Below are positions 33,442 to 43,222 of a DNA stretch of 64,000 nucleotides, one piece after another. The notes beneath the pieces are model-generated. The model ran no database searches, was not told the origin of the DNA, and saw only the letters and a list, made by a program, of their open reading frames with translations. How positions within the stretch are numbered: the stretch's first letter is position 1; each line of letters opens with the position of its first letter. Origin of the DNA: Bradyrhizobium canariense (GTDB taxonomy: Bacteria > Pseudomonadota > Alphaproteobacteria > Rhizobiales > Xanthobacteraceae). The position numbers and the translations under genes were made by a program. The stretch spans positions 372,001 to 436,000 of the forward strand of contig NZ_LT629750.1 of assembly GCF_900105125.1 (NCBI RefSeq). The letters run 5' to 3'.

Positions 33442-34536
33442 ATGAATACGAGTACGAGTGCGTGTTATGACTTTGCGGCCCACAACTCCAGAAATTTTCC
33501 CAGGAGAGCGAGTGCTTCTCGCAACTTCCTGGGTAGCGCCGCAATCGCGTGCCTTGTCATCGGATGCGCGTGGACGGTTTATACCAACATTCTCGGGGCC
33601 GGCGTTTATCCGTCCGTGAGCGGCGGCAGTGATTTCGATGTCGCTGTCGTCAAGCGGGCGCCTGCTGCTGCTCGCCGCGTGATCGCTGCGGCCGACAGCT
33701 CGGTAGCGGTTGAATCAGCGCGAACCGCATCCGCGCCCGCAACGGCTTCGCCGGGCCCGTCATTCTCGTTCGAAGACCGTTTTGCCGCGGCAGCCCCGCA
33801 ATCCGTCGCGCCGTCGCCACGTCAGCCGGATCGCCAGGTCGCGGCACTTGCGCCTGCACCTGAGCGTCAGGTCGCCGCCATCGTGCCGACGCCGACGCAG
33901 CGGCCTGCTGAATCCCGATCTGAAAAACATTCGGGCGCTTCCGTGCGCGATATGGCGCAGCAGCGCGCCAAGGCGGCCGCGATATCGGTCGCCTCTGCCG
34001 AGAAGCCCGAGAAGCCGCCGACGATTTTCGAGCGACTGTTCGGCAAATTCCAATCGTCGGGATCGGCACTGGCCTACGCCTCGGCGGATGTCAACAGCAC
34101 GTCCTCGCTTGGACCGAGCCAGAACATCGGAACGGCCGGCACGATGCCGCTTTATGATCGCCAGACCGCGGTCTACGACATCTCCGCGCACATGGTCTAT
34201 TTGCCTGATGGCACCAAGCTCGAAGCGCATTCGGGACTCGGCTCCGCGCTCGACGATCCCAACTCCGCGAAGGTCAGAATGCGTGGCGTCACGCCGCCGC
34301 ATCTGTATGATTTGAAGCCGCGCGAGGCGCTGTTTCACGGCGTCCCGGCGCTGCGGCTCACTCCCGTCGGCGGCGATGAAGCGATCTACGGACGATCAGG
34401 CCTGCTCGCGCATACCTTCATGCTGGGGCCAAACGGCGATTCCAACGGCTGCGTCTCGTTCAGGGACTACAACCGGTTCCTGCAGGCTTACAGGAGCGGC
34501 GAGGTCAAGCGGCTCGCCGTGGTGGCGCACCTCTAG
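33442..34536 (+). CDS. DUF2778 (Tlde1-like) domain protein, membrane-anchored
   Basis: The 364-residue protein starts with a basic segment and a single membrane span (about residues 29-50), then a long Ala/Pro/Ser-rich linker. Its C-terminal domain (about 215-364) fits DUF2778/Tlde1. Visible features are YDISAHMVYLPDGTKLEAHSG, the His at about 324 (AHTFMLGP) and Cys at about 337 (SNGCVSF). In Salmonella, Tlde1 is a peptidoglycan-cleaving effector, while in rhizobia related proteins are abundant and their role is open. The start could instead be a TTG 81 bases upstream. A terminator follows about 55 bases after the stop. Confidence 0.85.
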   Translation: MNTSTSACYDFAAHNSRNFPRRASASRNFLGSAAIACLVIGCAWTVYTNILGAGVYPSVSGGSDFDVAVVKRAPAAARRVIAAADSSVAVESARTASAPATASPGPSFSFEDRFAAAAPQSVAPSPRQPDRQVAALAPAPERQVAAIVPTPTQRPAESRSEKHSGASVRDMAQQRAKAAAISVASAEKPEKPPTIFERLFGKFQSSGSALAYASADVNSTSSLGPSQNIGTAGTMPLYDRQTAVYDISAHMVYLPDGTKLEAHSGLGSALDDPNSAKVRMRGVTPPHLYDLKPREALFHGVPALRLTPVGGDEAIYGRSGLLAHTFMLGPNGDSNGCVSFRDYNRFLQAYRSGEVKRLAVVAHL

Positions 34537-34591
34537 TCAGCGCGTGGCGCGCCAAGAGCGCGCTCCCGAATGACGAGCGAGTATATCAAAC

Positions 34592-34620
34592 AAAAACCCC
34601 GGCGTTGCGCCGGGGTTTTT
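34592..34620 (+). terminator. Intrinsic terminator, AAAAACCCCGGCG hairpin
   Basis: A perfect 13-base stem with a three-base loop and a TTTTT end follows the DUF2778 gene. The A-run on the other side makes it bidirectional. Two close relatives lie at 35289-35315 and 36151-36178. Confidence 0.9.
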
Positions 34621-34700
34621 GCATTCGCGCCGACGTGGTTTGTGCTAGTTTGTCATCATGGATATTTCGACCGCACCTCGAACAATGCGATCCACCCGCT

Positions 34701-35234
34701 ATGTCGCAGCCTGATTTTCAACCGACCTTGATCGGTCCGACCACCCTCATAAGACCGGTGTCGGCAGGCGACTGGCCGGAGTTGTTCGCTGCGGGCTCCG
34801 ATCCGGAAATCTGGAAGGTGCATCCGCGTTCCAACCGCTACACCGAGCCGGTATTCAGGGAATATTTCGACAGCGCGGTTGCATCGAAAATGGCGTTTGT
34901 ATTTGTTGATCGTTCGACAAACCGGCTGATCGGCTCAAGCCGCTACTATGGTTATGACGCTGAACGTAGCGAAATCGAGATCGGCTGGACGTTCATTGTC
35001 CGCAGCCATTGGGGCGGACAAACCAATCGCGAAGTCAAACGCCTGATGCTCGATCACGCATTTACGTTCGTCGATACGGTCGTCTTCTGGGTGGGAGAGG
35101 AGAACTGGCGCTCTCAGGGTGCGATGACCAAGATCGGTGGTGTGAGGCGCAGCGAGCTTTTCACCCGCGAGCTATCCGGTGCGACGCCGCACTTCATATT
35201 CGAGATCGGCAAGAGCCAGTATCAGCAAAGTTGA
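34701..35234 (+). CDS. GNAT family acetyltransferase
   Basis: The 177-residue protein fits the GNAT_3 (RimJ/RimL-like) group. It has PTLIGPTTLIRPVSAGDWPELFAAG at the start, RLIGSSRYYGYDAERSEIEIGWTF in the core and EENWRSQGAMTKIGGVR near the end, corresponding to the acetyl-CoA-binding strand and helix. It would acetylate an amine on a small molecule, peptide or protein. The substrate is unknown. The ribosome-binding site is weak. I preferred the ATG over an in-frame start 96 bases upstream that overlaps the terminator. The stop lies a few bases before a long C-tract and another terminator. Confidence 0.85.
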   Translation: MSQPDFQPTLIGPTTLIRPVSAGDWPELFAAGSDPEIWKVHPRSNRYTEPVFREYFDSAVASKMAFVFVDRSTNRLIGSSRYYGYDAERSEIEIGWTFIVRSHWGGQTNREVKRLMLDHAFTFVDTVVFWVGEENWRSQGAMTKIGGVRRSELFTRELSGATPHFIFEIGKSQYQQS

Positions 35235-35271
35235 CCGGGCGTTGATCGCGTGACGTTTTGAAGACAACGCG

Positions 35272-35284
35272 CCCCCCCCCCCCC
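35272..35284. repeat. Homopolymer tract of 13 C
   Basis: Thirteen consecutive C residues lie between the acetyltransferase stop and the following terminator. It is non-coding here. Tracts this long are prone to slippage, both in cells and in sequencing. Confidence 0.9.
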
Positions 35285-35288
35285 AAAG

Positions 35289-35315
35289 AAACCCCGGCAT
35301 CGCTGCCGGGGTTTT
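35289..35315 (+). terminator. Intrinsic terminator, AAACCCCGGCA hairpin
   Basis: An 11-base perfect stem with a TCGC loop and a TTTT end follows the acetyltransferase gene. It shares the same stem and loop as the terminator at 36151-36178. Confidence 0.88.
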
Positions 35316-35398
35316 GCGTTCCTCAATAGCGCCAGAGAGATTGCACTTAGCCTTGGGCTGGTTAAGTTGGCCGGGCCCTCGCCGGGTCAGGAAATTTG

Positions 35399-35755
35399 AT
35401 GACGATAACGCAAGACACAGGCTCCCCATCGCCATGGATCAGCATATGGCTAAGCCCGCGCCGGACAATTGATCATATTCTTGCAACAAGTCCTCGGCAG
35501 TTCGTCTGGTTGCTCGCAGCTCTGGGCGCGATAGCCGGTTTCTATTCCCAGTTTCTTAGCCTGGGCTTCCTGGACCAATTGGTGGGCTGGCGCCTTTGGC
35601 TCGGCTTTGTTGTCTGCAGCGCGATTATCGGCATTTTTTTCCTTTATCTGAATACGCTGATTTTGCGCTGCACGGGTAGGCTTATAGGCGGTCGAGCCTC
35701 CACGATCGTATTCAGATGCAACAAGGGCTGCTCTACATCAACGGCACCGCCGTGA
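35399..35755 (+). pseudogene. 5' fragment of a Yip1-family membrane protein gene
   Basis: The frame starts with a good ATG after CAGGAA and encodes about 100 residues of a Yip1-family membrane protein (ISIWLSPRRTIDHILA, then two or three spans and RCTGRLIGG). After about position 35700 the protein no longer looks Yip1-like, and the last 18 residues are antisense-quality filler before the stop. The DNA after that point belongs to a signal peptidase gene in another frame. The C-terminal half of the Yip1 protein has therefore been lost. Confidence 0.75.
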
Positions 35756-36111
35756 AACACGAACGGTTGCAGGATTTCGTCGGCGATGGTGCTTGTGGGG
35801 GCGATGCTATCGCCAGAGTGAAGCATTGGCGAGAAACGCTACCCAACGGCGTGACGTACGAGACGCTCGATTGCACCGAAAGCGGTTATTACGATAACAC
35901 CCAAGTCTATACGGTTCCACCAGGTTACTTCTTCACGCTAGGCGATAATCGCGATAACTCGACCGATAGCCGCATGCTTTCGGTGGTGGGCTATATTCCG
36001 CTCGAGAACGTGATCGGTCGCGTAGGGCTGATCTATTTCTCGCTGGTTCCGGGCTCGAGCGGGCGCGCTCTAAGCGTCCGCTCCGAGCGTCTGGGCTTGA
36101 TGATCCGCTAG
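35716..36111 (+). pseudogene. 3' fragment of a signal peptidase I gene
   Basis: The frame encodes the C-terminal part of a type I signal peptidase. It has DRIQMQQGLLYING just at its start (the codons before the ATG also fit), VTYETLD, YDNTQVYTVPPGYFFTLGDNRDNSTDSR and VGYIPLENVIGR. The membrane anchor, the catalytic Ser region and the catalytic Lys region are missing, so it cannot be an active peptidase. It abuts the Yip1 fragment, consistent with a deletion that joined two genes. Confidence 0.8.
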
Positions 36112-36150
36112 GTATTCGACCTGCGAAGCATCGAACAATCCGGCCAAACA

Positions 36151-36178
36151 AAAACCCCGGCATCGCTGCCGGGGTTTT
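36151..36178. terminator. Bidirectional intrinsic terminator between lepB fragment and groEL
   Basis: A perfect 12-base stem (AAAACCCCGGCA/TGCCGGGGTTTT) with a TCGC loop lies between convergent genes. It can end transcripts from both strands, in particular groESL. Confidence 0.9.
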
Positions 36179-36210
36179 GCATTCTTGTAACCGCTTGAAG
36201 CGAACTGGAC

Positions 36211-37893
<1,683 letters not shown>

Positions 37894-38208
37894 TTAAGCG
37901 GCCTTCTTCTTGGCGGCGGGCTCGTCGAGCACACCCATGATGTCGCTTTCCTTCATGATCAACAGCTCCTGGCCGTCGATCTTGACCTCGGTGCCAGACC
38001 ATTTGCCGAACAGAACGCGGTCGCCGACCTTGAGGTCGATCGGGATCAGCTTGCCAGCTTCGTCGCGGCCACCCGGGCCGACGGCGGTAACTTCGCCCTG
38101 CGAGGGCTTTTCCTTGGCACTGTCCGGAATGATGATGCCGCCTGCGGACTTCTCTTCGGCGTCGATGCGCTTGACCACGACGCGGTCGTGAAGCGGACGG
38201 AATTTCAT
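37894..38208 (-). CDS. groS: Co-chaperonin GroES (10 kDa)
   Basis: The 104-residue protein is a full GroES with [16 protein letters not shown] at the start and the mobile loop ([20 protein letters not shown]). The C-terminal [17 protein letters not shown] and [13 protein letters not shown] are typical. AGGAGG precedes the ATG. Upstream lies a CIRCE-like inverted repeat and a plausible heat-shock promoter. It is the first gene of the groESL operon. Confidence 0.97.
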   Translation of the reverse strand: MKFRPLHDRVVVKRIDAEEKSAGGIIIPDSAKEKPSQGEVTAVGPGGRDEAGKLIPIDLKVGDRVLFGKWSGTEVKIDGQELLIMKESDIMGVLDEPAAKKKAA

Positions 38209-38251
38209 GCAGTCCTCCTAAGCTTTTGAAGTTGCTATTGAGTTTTATGGA

Positions 38252-38278
38252 TTAGCAGTCCACGCCGGCGAGTGCCAG
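38252..38278. promoter_or_regulatory. CIRCE-like operator upstream of groES
   Basis: TTAGCAGTC-N9-GAGTGCCAG has the CIRCE layout (TTAGCACTC-N9-GAGTGCTAA) with 15 of 18 arm bases matching. It lies about 45 bases before the groES ATG, the usual place for HrcA repression. The three mismatches leave doubt about strength. Confidence 0.7.
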
Positions 38279-38294
38279 CGTGCGCGTTCTGGAC

Positions 38295-38323
38295 ATAATG
38301 GAAGGCTGTGCGGGGGACAAGGG
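38295..38323 (-). promoter_or_regulatory. Possible heat-shock (RpoH-type) promoter for groESL
   Basis: On the minus strand CCCTTG (38318-38323) and CCATTAT (38295-38301) are separated by 16 bases. This resembles alphaproteobacterial RpoH promoters. It lies just upstream of the CIRCE-like element, so HrcA bound there would block it. Confidence 0.45.
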
Positions 38324-38334
38324 CTTCTAGCAGA

Positions 38335-38369
38335 AAAATTGGCACTCGAAAGTGACGCCTGCCAATTTT
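38335..38369. promoter_or_regulatory. Second CIRCE-like inverted repeat
   Basis: AAAATTGGCA at 38335-38344 pairs perfectly with 38360-38369. Its centre reads TTGGCACTC-N9-GCCTGCCAA, matching CIRCE at 14 of 18 arm bases. It is upstream of the proposed promoter and may be a decayed or auxiliary operator. Confidence 0.45.
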
Positions 38370-38570
38370 ATCCGGCATCGTTAACGCTGCGCGCCGCCCC
38401 ATTAGCACCTGCGGTAAGCTGCTGCTAACGCAAGAAATTTCAACAATTCATTAAACATTTAGGCTTGTGATGGGTTGGTATCGTGCGTCACATTTCTCTC
38501 ATGTGAGCGCATCTCCACCGGGTGGCTCCCGGCCATCCCTTGAAAATGCGCTCCAGCAATGGAGGTTGGC

Positions 38571-38855
38571 ATGGTCTCGCGGGTTGGGGTTTCCGAAGAC
38601 TTCCGGAAACAGGTGCTGGGTTATGGGCTGACGACAGCGCAAATACTTTATCGAATGCCCGATCATCCCTCGCTGTTACAAACCTATGTCTGGCAGAACT
38701 ACGATTTGTTTCCGAAATTTCCGGCGCTGAAAGATTTTCTCGCCTTCTGGGAGGAGAAACTCGAAGGGCCGTTGTTCTCGGTCACCGTCGCGCATTCCAA
38801 GCTGATCAAGCCGGCTGAGCTTCGCGCCGTCGACGGCGTGTTCCGGCTGCATTAG
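38571..38855 (+). CDS. Usg family protein
   Basis: The 94-residue protein belongs to the usg family, named for a gene near tryptophan operons in Alphaproteobacteria and of unknown function. It shows FRKQVLGYGLTTAQILYRMPDHPSLLQ, YVWQNYDLFPKFPALKDFL and VTVAHSKLIKPAELR. The ATG giving MVSRVGV was chosen because GGAGG lies five bases ahead. An ATG 12 bases upstream overlaps that site. No tryptophan gene is close by. It is divergent from groES. Confidence 0.9.
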   Translation: MVSRVGVSEDFRKQVLGYGLTTAQILYRMPDHPSLLQTYVWQNYDLFPKFPALKDFLAFWEEKLEGPLFSVTVAHSKLIKPAELRAVDGVFRLH

Positions 38856-38863
38856 GCGAATCT

Positions 38864-38964
38864 CGTAGGGTGGGCAAAGGCGCCTTGCGCCGTGTCCACC
38901 GTAGCGGTCGCAACGGAAATCCGCGACGTGTAGGTGGGCTCGCTATCGCTTAGCCCACCCTACG
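38864..38964. repeat. Palindromic repeat, CGTAGGGTGGGC...GCCCACCCTACG family
   Basis: Perfect 12-base outer inverted arms flank partly complementary inner segments. A second copy lies at 53535-53625. It is placed between two genes on the same strand. Confidence 0.88.
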
Positions 38965-39012
38965 AGCGACAGATGTGCTAACCTTTCCGGATAACGGAAA
39001 GGGAGAGCGTCG

Positions 39013-39573
39013 ATGGCCAAAAAGAAGCCCGCTAAAAAACAGCCCACCAGGAAGCCGACTGCGCGGGCTGCGGCCCGCACCGCCGCACGGAAAAAATCGC
39101 CGGCACGCAAAGTTGCCGCCAAATCCTCGGCGCGAAAGCCGCTCAAGAGCAAGGGGCGCACGCCAGCGCCGGTCAAGCGTACGCGTCCGAAGCAGCGCAT
39201 CGCCATCAGCCATCATCGCGATGAGGATTTCAAAGCCGACGGCCTGCGCACATACGCGCATTATCGCGATCTCGGTGTTGCCGCCGCGAGTAACGGTCTC
39301 GTCCAGGCGCATGTGATCCGGCTGATCGGACCGTGCAATCCGGCGGAAGTCTCGAAACTGCATTTCCATGACGTCGACTTTCAGATGGTCTACGTGCTGA
39401 AGGGCTGGGTGAAGACCTACATGGAAGGGCAGGGCGAAACCTTGATGCAGCAGGGCAGTGCCTGGACCCAACCGCCGAAGATCAAGCACCTGATCATGGA
39501 TTATTCAGATGACGTCGAGTTGCTGGAAGTGATCCTGCCCGCGGAGTTTAAGACAGTCGAGCTTTCGATGTGA
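39013..39573 (+). CDS. Cupin protein with basic histone-H1-like N-terminal tail
   Basis: The 186-residue protein is a fusion of two unlike parts. Residues 1-63 are almost only Lys, Arg, Ala, Pro, Ser and Thr, with AKKKPAKK and ARAAARTAARKK units resembling H1/AlgP-like DNA-binding tails. Residues about 64-186 form a cupin beta-barrel (LHFHDVDFQMVYVLKGWVKTY and KIKHLIMDYSDDVELLEVILP) with His residues suited to metal binding. The basic tail could bring the cupin to DNA, RNA or a membrane surface. No partner gene is evident. The cupin domain alone would be a common small protein. Confidence 0.85.
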   Translation: MAKKKPAKKQPTRKPTARAAARTAARKKSPARKVAAKSSARKPLKSKGRTPAPVKRTRPKQRIAISHHRDEDFKADGLRTYAHYRDLGVAAASNGLVQAHVIRLIGPCNPAEVSKLHFHDVDFQMVYVLKGWVKTYMEGQGETLMQQGSAWTQPPKIKHLIMDYSDDVELLEVILPAEFKTVELSM

Positions 39574-39579
39574 TGGAGT

Positions 39580-39673
39580 CGTCATTCCGGGGCGACGCAT
39601 AGCGTCCGAACCCGGAATCCCAAGCCATAACTTCCGGATTCCGGGTTCGCGCTTCGCGCGCCCCGGAATGACG
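39580..39673. repeat. Palindromic repeat, CGTCATTCCGGGG family
   Basis: The outer arms CGTCATTCCGGGG and CCCCGGAATGACG are exact reverse complements. It is a simple copy of the element found in composite form at 18502-18693 and again at 51804-51902. Confidence 0.9.
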
Positions 39674-39681
39674 TTCATGTG

Positions 39682-40932
39682 TCAGCTTAACATCCCCACG
39701 ATTGCGCCGATCAGGCAGGTCGTCAGCGTGCCCGAGACGATCGATTTCAGCCCGAGTGAATTGATGTCGTCGCGGCGTTCCGGCGCCATGGTGCCGAGCC
39801 CGCCGATCATGATGCCGAGGCTGCCGAAATTGGCAAAGCCGCACATCGCATAGAGCATGATCAGCCGCGAGCGCGGATCGAGCGCGTCCGGGCCGAGTTT
39901 TGAGAGATCGACATAGGCGATCAATTCGTTGAGCACGGTCTTGGTGCCCATCAGGCTTCCTGCCGTGATCGCCTGCGGCCAGGGCAGGCCCATCAGCCAG
40001 CACACCGGCGCCATGGCGTAGCCGAGCAGCCGCTGCAGCGAAATCGCCGCGCCGCCGAGATCGGGCAACAGCCCGAGGATGGCGTTGACAAGATGAACCA
40101 GCGCCACCAGCACGATCAGCATCGCGACGATGTTGAGCAGGAGTTCGAGCCCGGCCGTGGTGCCCTTGACGATCGCATCCATGGTGCTGGAGACGTGCAT
40201 GTCGGGGTCTTCAAGCGCGCCGCCGGTACGCTTGTCCGACGTTTCCGGCACCATGATCAGGCTGACCAGGATCGCGGCAGGCGCGCCCAGCACGGAGGCG
40301 ATGACGAAATGCGCCGCCGCATCGGGGATCAGCGGCGCCAACAATGTTGCGTAGAGCACGAGCACGGTGCCGGCGATTCCCGCCATGCCGCCGGTCATTA
40401 CCAGGAATAATTCGCTGCGCGTCAGTTGCGCCAGATAGGGGCGGATGAACAACGGCGCTTCCACCATGCCGAGAAAGATGTTGGCGGCGGTCGAAAGCCC
40501 GACCGCGCCGCCAACGCCGAGCGTGCGCTCCAACAGCCACGCCATGCCGCGAACGACCGGCGGCAGCACGCGCCAGTAAAACAACAGCGTGGTGAGCGCG
40601 CTCATGATCAGCACGACGGGCAGCGCCTGGAACGCCAGGATGAAATCGGCGCCGGGCGCTTTCAGGTCGAACGGCAGCGCGCCGCCGCCGAGATAACCGA
40701 ACACGAAGGAGGTGCCGGCGCGCGAGGCCGCGGCAATGGCGCCGACGGCATCGTTGATCGCCCCGAAGGCGCGCGTCACGAATGGCAGCTTGATCAGCAC
40801 GATCGCGGTCAGGATCGTCACGACGAGTCCTATCGCCGTCTGCTTTGGCGATACCGCCCGGCGGTTCTCGCCGAATGCCCATGCGATCGCGAGCAATGCG
40901 ATGACGCCGAACGCCGATTGCAGTTGAAGCAT
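39682..40932 (-). CDS. Concentrative nucleoside transporter (CNT/NupC family)
   Basis: This is a 416-residue inner-membrane nucleoside:H+ or Na+ symporter with about ten spans. Family features are FVFGYLGGGALPFD, the re-entrant NIFLGMVEAPLFIRPYL (Glu and Pro of the binding site), MTGGMAGIAGTVLVLYA, TVLNELIAYVDL and CGFANFGSLGI. The complete length is typical. It sits alone on the minus strand, bounded by a repeat downstream and a divergent MFS gene upstream. The specificity (purine or pyrimidine nucleosides) cannot be read from sequence alone. Confidence 0.93.
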   Translation of the reverse strand: MLQLQSAFGVIALLAIAWAFGENRRAVSPKQTAIGLVVTILTAIVLIKLPFVTRAFGAINDAVGAIAAASRAGTSFVFGYLGGGALPFDLKAPGADFILAFQALPVVLIMSALTTLLFYWRVLPPVVRGMAWLLERTLGVGGAVGLSTAANIFLGMVEAPLFIRPYLAQLTRSELFLVMTGGMAGIAGTVLVLYATLLAPLIPDAAAHFVIASVLGAPAAILVSLIMVPETSDKRTGGALEDPDMHVSSTMDAIVKGTTAGLELLLNIVAMLIVLVALVHLVNAILGLLPDLGGAAISLQRLLGYAMAPVCWLMGLPWPQAITAGSLMGTKTVLNELIAYVDLSKLGPDALDPRSRLIMLYAMCGFANFGSLGIMIGGLGTMAPERRDDINSLGLKSIVSGTLTTCLIGAIVGMLS

Positions 40933-41103
40933 GAATCCCCCGAGGCCCAGCGATTATGACAGCGGCCCGCTTTGAAGCGCAATGCCGCATGCGCGGGGCA
41001 GTCGGGCCATTGACATCAGGCCCGTGGTCAGTCACGGCACGACCAGCAAGGAAGTGGGGCGGCGACCGCCCGCACATCGGAAAAATGCAGGAACCCACCG
41101 AAA

Positions 41104-42327
41104 ATGTCTTCCACGATGCCAGTGGGCGCTGGCACTTTGCTCAAGCAAGGGTCCCTGGTTTTCTTCCTGCTCTCGCGAAGCCTTTCGCGTTTCTCCAGCC
41201 AGATCGGGGCGGTGGCGATCGGCTGGCAGGTCTACGATCTCACCGGCAGTGCGTTCGATCTGGGCATGGTCGGGCTGGTGCAGTTTCTCCCGACCGCGCT
41301 ATTGGTCTTCGTCGCGGGCCATGCGGCGGACCGTTACGAGCGCAAGCGCGTGGTGCAGATCTGCCAATTGGCCGAGGCCGTGACGGCGCTGTTCCTCGCC
41401 TGGGGCGCCTATGCGGGCTGGCTCAGCGTGGTCCACATCTTTATCGCCACCGCCGTGCTTGGGACGACCGGGGCGTTCGAAAGTCCGGCGACAGCGGCGC
41501 TGCTGCCGCTGATCGCGCCACGGGGCTCGCTGCAGCGCGCCACCGCGCTGTCGAGCGGCGCCAATCAGATCGCGACGATCACCGGACCCGCGCTCGGTGG
41601 TCTCGCCTATGCCCTCTCGCCCGGTCTGCCCTATGGCATCATGGTGGCGTTCTGGCTGATGGGGATGATATTCACCGGCGCTATCCGTCTGATGCAACCG
41701 GTCGCACCGAGGGATTCCGCGACGCCGGGCGATCTGTTCGCGGGCGTCAGGTTCATCCGGAATAATCCCGCGATCCTGGGCACGATCTCGCTGGATCTGT
41801 TCGCGGTGCTGTTTGGCGGCGTGACAGCGCTGCTGCCGATCTACGCGCACGACGTCTTGCAGACCGGACCGTTGGGCCTCGGAATCCTGCGCGCGGCGCC
41901 CGCGGTCGGTGCGCTGGTGATGACCGCGATCCTGGCGCGCCATACCATCAACCGCCATGTCGGATTGAGTATGTTTCAGGCCGTCATCGTGTTCGGGGCG
42001 GCGACGACGGCGTTCGCCATGTCCCACTGGATGTGGCTTTCGATCGTGGCGCTGGCGATCCTGGGAGCGGCCGACACCGTCAGCGTGGTGATCCGCTTTT
42101 CACTGGTGCAGCTCGCCACGCCTGACGACATGCGCGGCCGGGTCGGCGCCGTGAACTTCCTGTTCATCAACGCGTCCAATCAGCTCGGTCAGTTCGAAAG
42201 CGGCGTCACCGCGGCGCTGCTCGGCGCCATGCCGGCGGCGGTGCTGGGCGGCGTCGCAACGGTCGCGATCGCGCTATTGTGGATGAAGCTGTTTCCAACG
42301 CTGCGCAATGTGGAGCGGCTGGAATAG
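41104..42327 (+). CDS. MFS transporter (EntS/exporter-like)
   Basis: This is a 407-residue major facilitator with twelve probable spans. The inter-span motif GHAADRYERKRVVQICQ is the MFS motif A. FESPATAALLPLIAPRGSLQRATALSS and VAIGWQVYDLTGSAFDLGMVGL are typical of the EntS/MefA-like exporter subgroup. The start overlaps nothing upstream. An internal ATG five codons in is possible. The substrate is unknown. It is divergent from the nucleoside transporter. Confidence 0.88.
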   Translation: MSSTMPVGAGTLLKQGSLVFFLLSRSLSRFSSQIGAVAIGWQVYDLTGSAFDLGMVGLVQFLPTALLVFVAGHAADRYERKRVVQICQLAEAVTALFLAWGAYAGWLSVVHIFIATAVLGTTGAFESPATAALLPLIAPRGSLQRATALSSGANQIATITGPALGGLAYALSPGLPYGIMVAFWLMGMIFTGAIRLMQPVAPRDSATPGDLFAGVRFIRNNPAILGTISLDLFAVLFGGVTALLPIYAHDVLQTGPLGLGILRAAPAVGALVMTAILARHTINRHVGLSMFQAVIVFGAATTAFAMSHWMWLSIVALAILGAADTVSVVIRFSLVQLATPDDMRGRVGAVNFLFINASNQLGQFESGVTAALLGAMPAAVLGGVATVAIALLWMKLFPTLRNVERLE

Positions 42328-42347
42328 GGTGGGAGACGCAAATCGAT

Positions 42348-42429
42348 CGTCATTGCGAGCGAAGCGAAGCAATCCAGAGCGGCAAACAAGGACTGGATTG
42401 CTTCGTCGCTCGCACTCCTCGCAATGACG
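42348..42429. repeat. Palindromic repeat, GTCATTGCG...CGCAATGAC family
   Basis: The 82-base copy starts CGTCATTGCG and ends CGCAATGACG. It lies between the convergent MFS and SDR genes and is the shortest, cleanest copy in the window. Confidence 0.88.
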
Positions 42430-42447
42430 GTTATACGCGGTTCAATC

Positions 42448-43206
42448 CTAACCCCGTCCGACGAACGGCATCTTGCTGGCCATCACAGTCATGAACAGCA
42501 CGTTGGCGTCGAGCGGCAGGTTCGCCATGTAGGCGACGGCATCGCCGACCGCTTTCGCGTCCATGCGCGGCTCCGGCATCTTGCGGCCGTCGGGCTGCAA
42601 CACGCCATCGACCATGCGATCGGTCATCGGGGTTGCGGCATTGCCGATGTCGATCTGCCCGACTGCGATGTCGTAGGCGCGGCCGTCAAGATTGGTCGCC
42701 TTGGTGAGGCCAGTGATGGCGTGCTTGGTCGAGGTGTAGGCCGAGGAGAACGGCCGCGGCGCATGCGCTGATATCGAGCCGTTGTTGATGATGCGGCCGC
42801 CGCGCGGGGTCTGGTCCTTCATGATCCGGAACGCGTGCTGCGTGCACAGAAACGGCGCGGTGAGGTTGGTTGCGACCACGGCCTGCCACTGCGCGAGGCT
42901 CAGATCCTCAAACGGCATCGCCGGCGCGCCCATGCCGGCATTGTTGAAGAGAACATCGAGCCGGCCATAGGAATCCATCACCTTGGCGAACAGCGCCGCG
43001 ATCGATCCGGGGTCGGCCATATCAGAGGAAACCGCAAGGCTCTTGCCGATATTCTCGCCGAGCTTCTTGGTTTCTTCGAGCTTGTCCAGCCGCCGTCCGG
43101 CGAGCACCACCGTGAAGCCCGCGCCCATCAGCGCCAGCGATGCCGCGCGTCCGACACCGGTGCCTGCGCCGGTCACGACTGCGATCTTGTTTTTTGCTTC
43201 TGCCAT
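42448..43206 (-). CDS. Short-chain dehydrogenase/reductase
   Basis: The 252-residue protein has the classical SDR features. The nucleotide-binding TGAGTGVG is at about 12-19, NNAG follows, and the active-site Ser, Tyr and Lys appear in NNGSISAH and SAYTSTKHA. The Arg in AGRR suggests NADP(H) preference. It starts 16 bases after the Anbu gene with a good AGGAAACAA site. It is therefore likely to be the last gene of the Anbu/ATP-grasp transcript. No substrate can be assigned. Whether it takes part in that system is inference from position only. Confidence 0.9.
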   Translation of the reverse strand: MAEAKNKIAVVTGAGTGVGRAASLALMGAGFTVVLAGRRLDKLEETKKLGENIGKSLAVSSDMADPGSIAALFAKVMDSYGRLDVLFNNAGMGAPAMPFEDLSLAQWQAVVATNLTAPFLCTQHAFRIMKDQTPRGGRIINNGSISAHAPRPFSSAYTSTKHAITGLTKATNLDGRAYDIAVGQIDIGNAATPMTDRMVDGVLQPDGRKMPEPRMDAKAVGDAVAYMANLPLDANVLFMTVMASKMPFVGRG

Positions 43207-43222
43207 TTGTTTCCTGCCTTCT

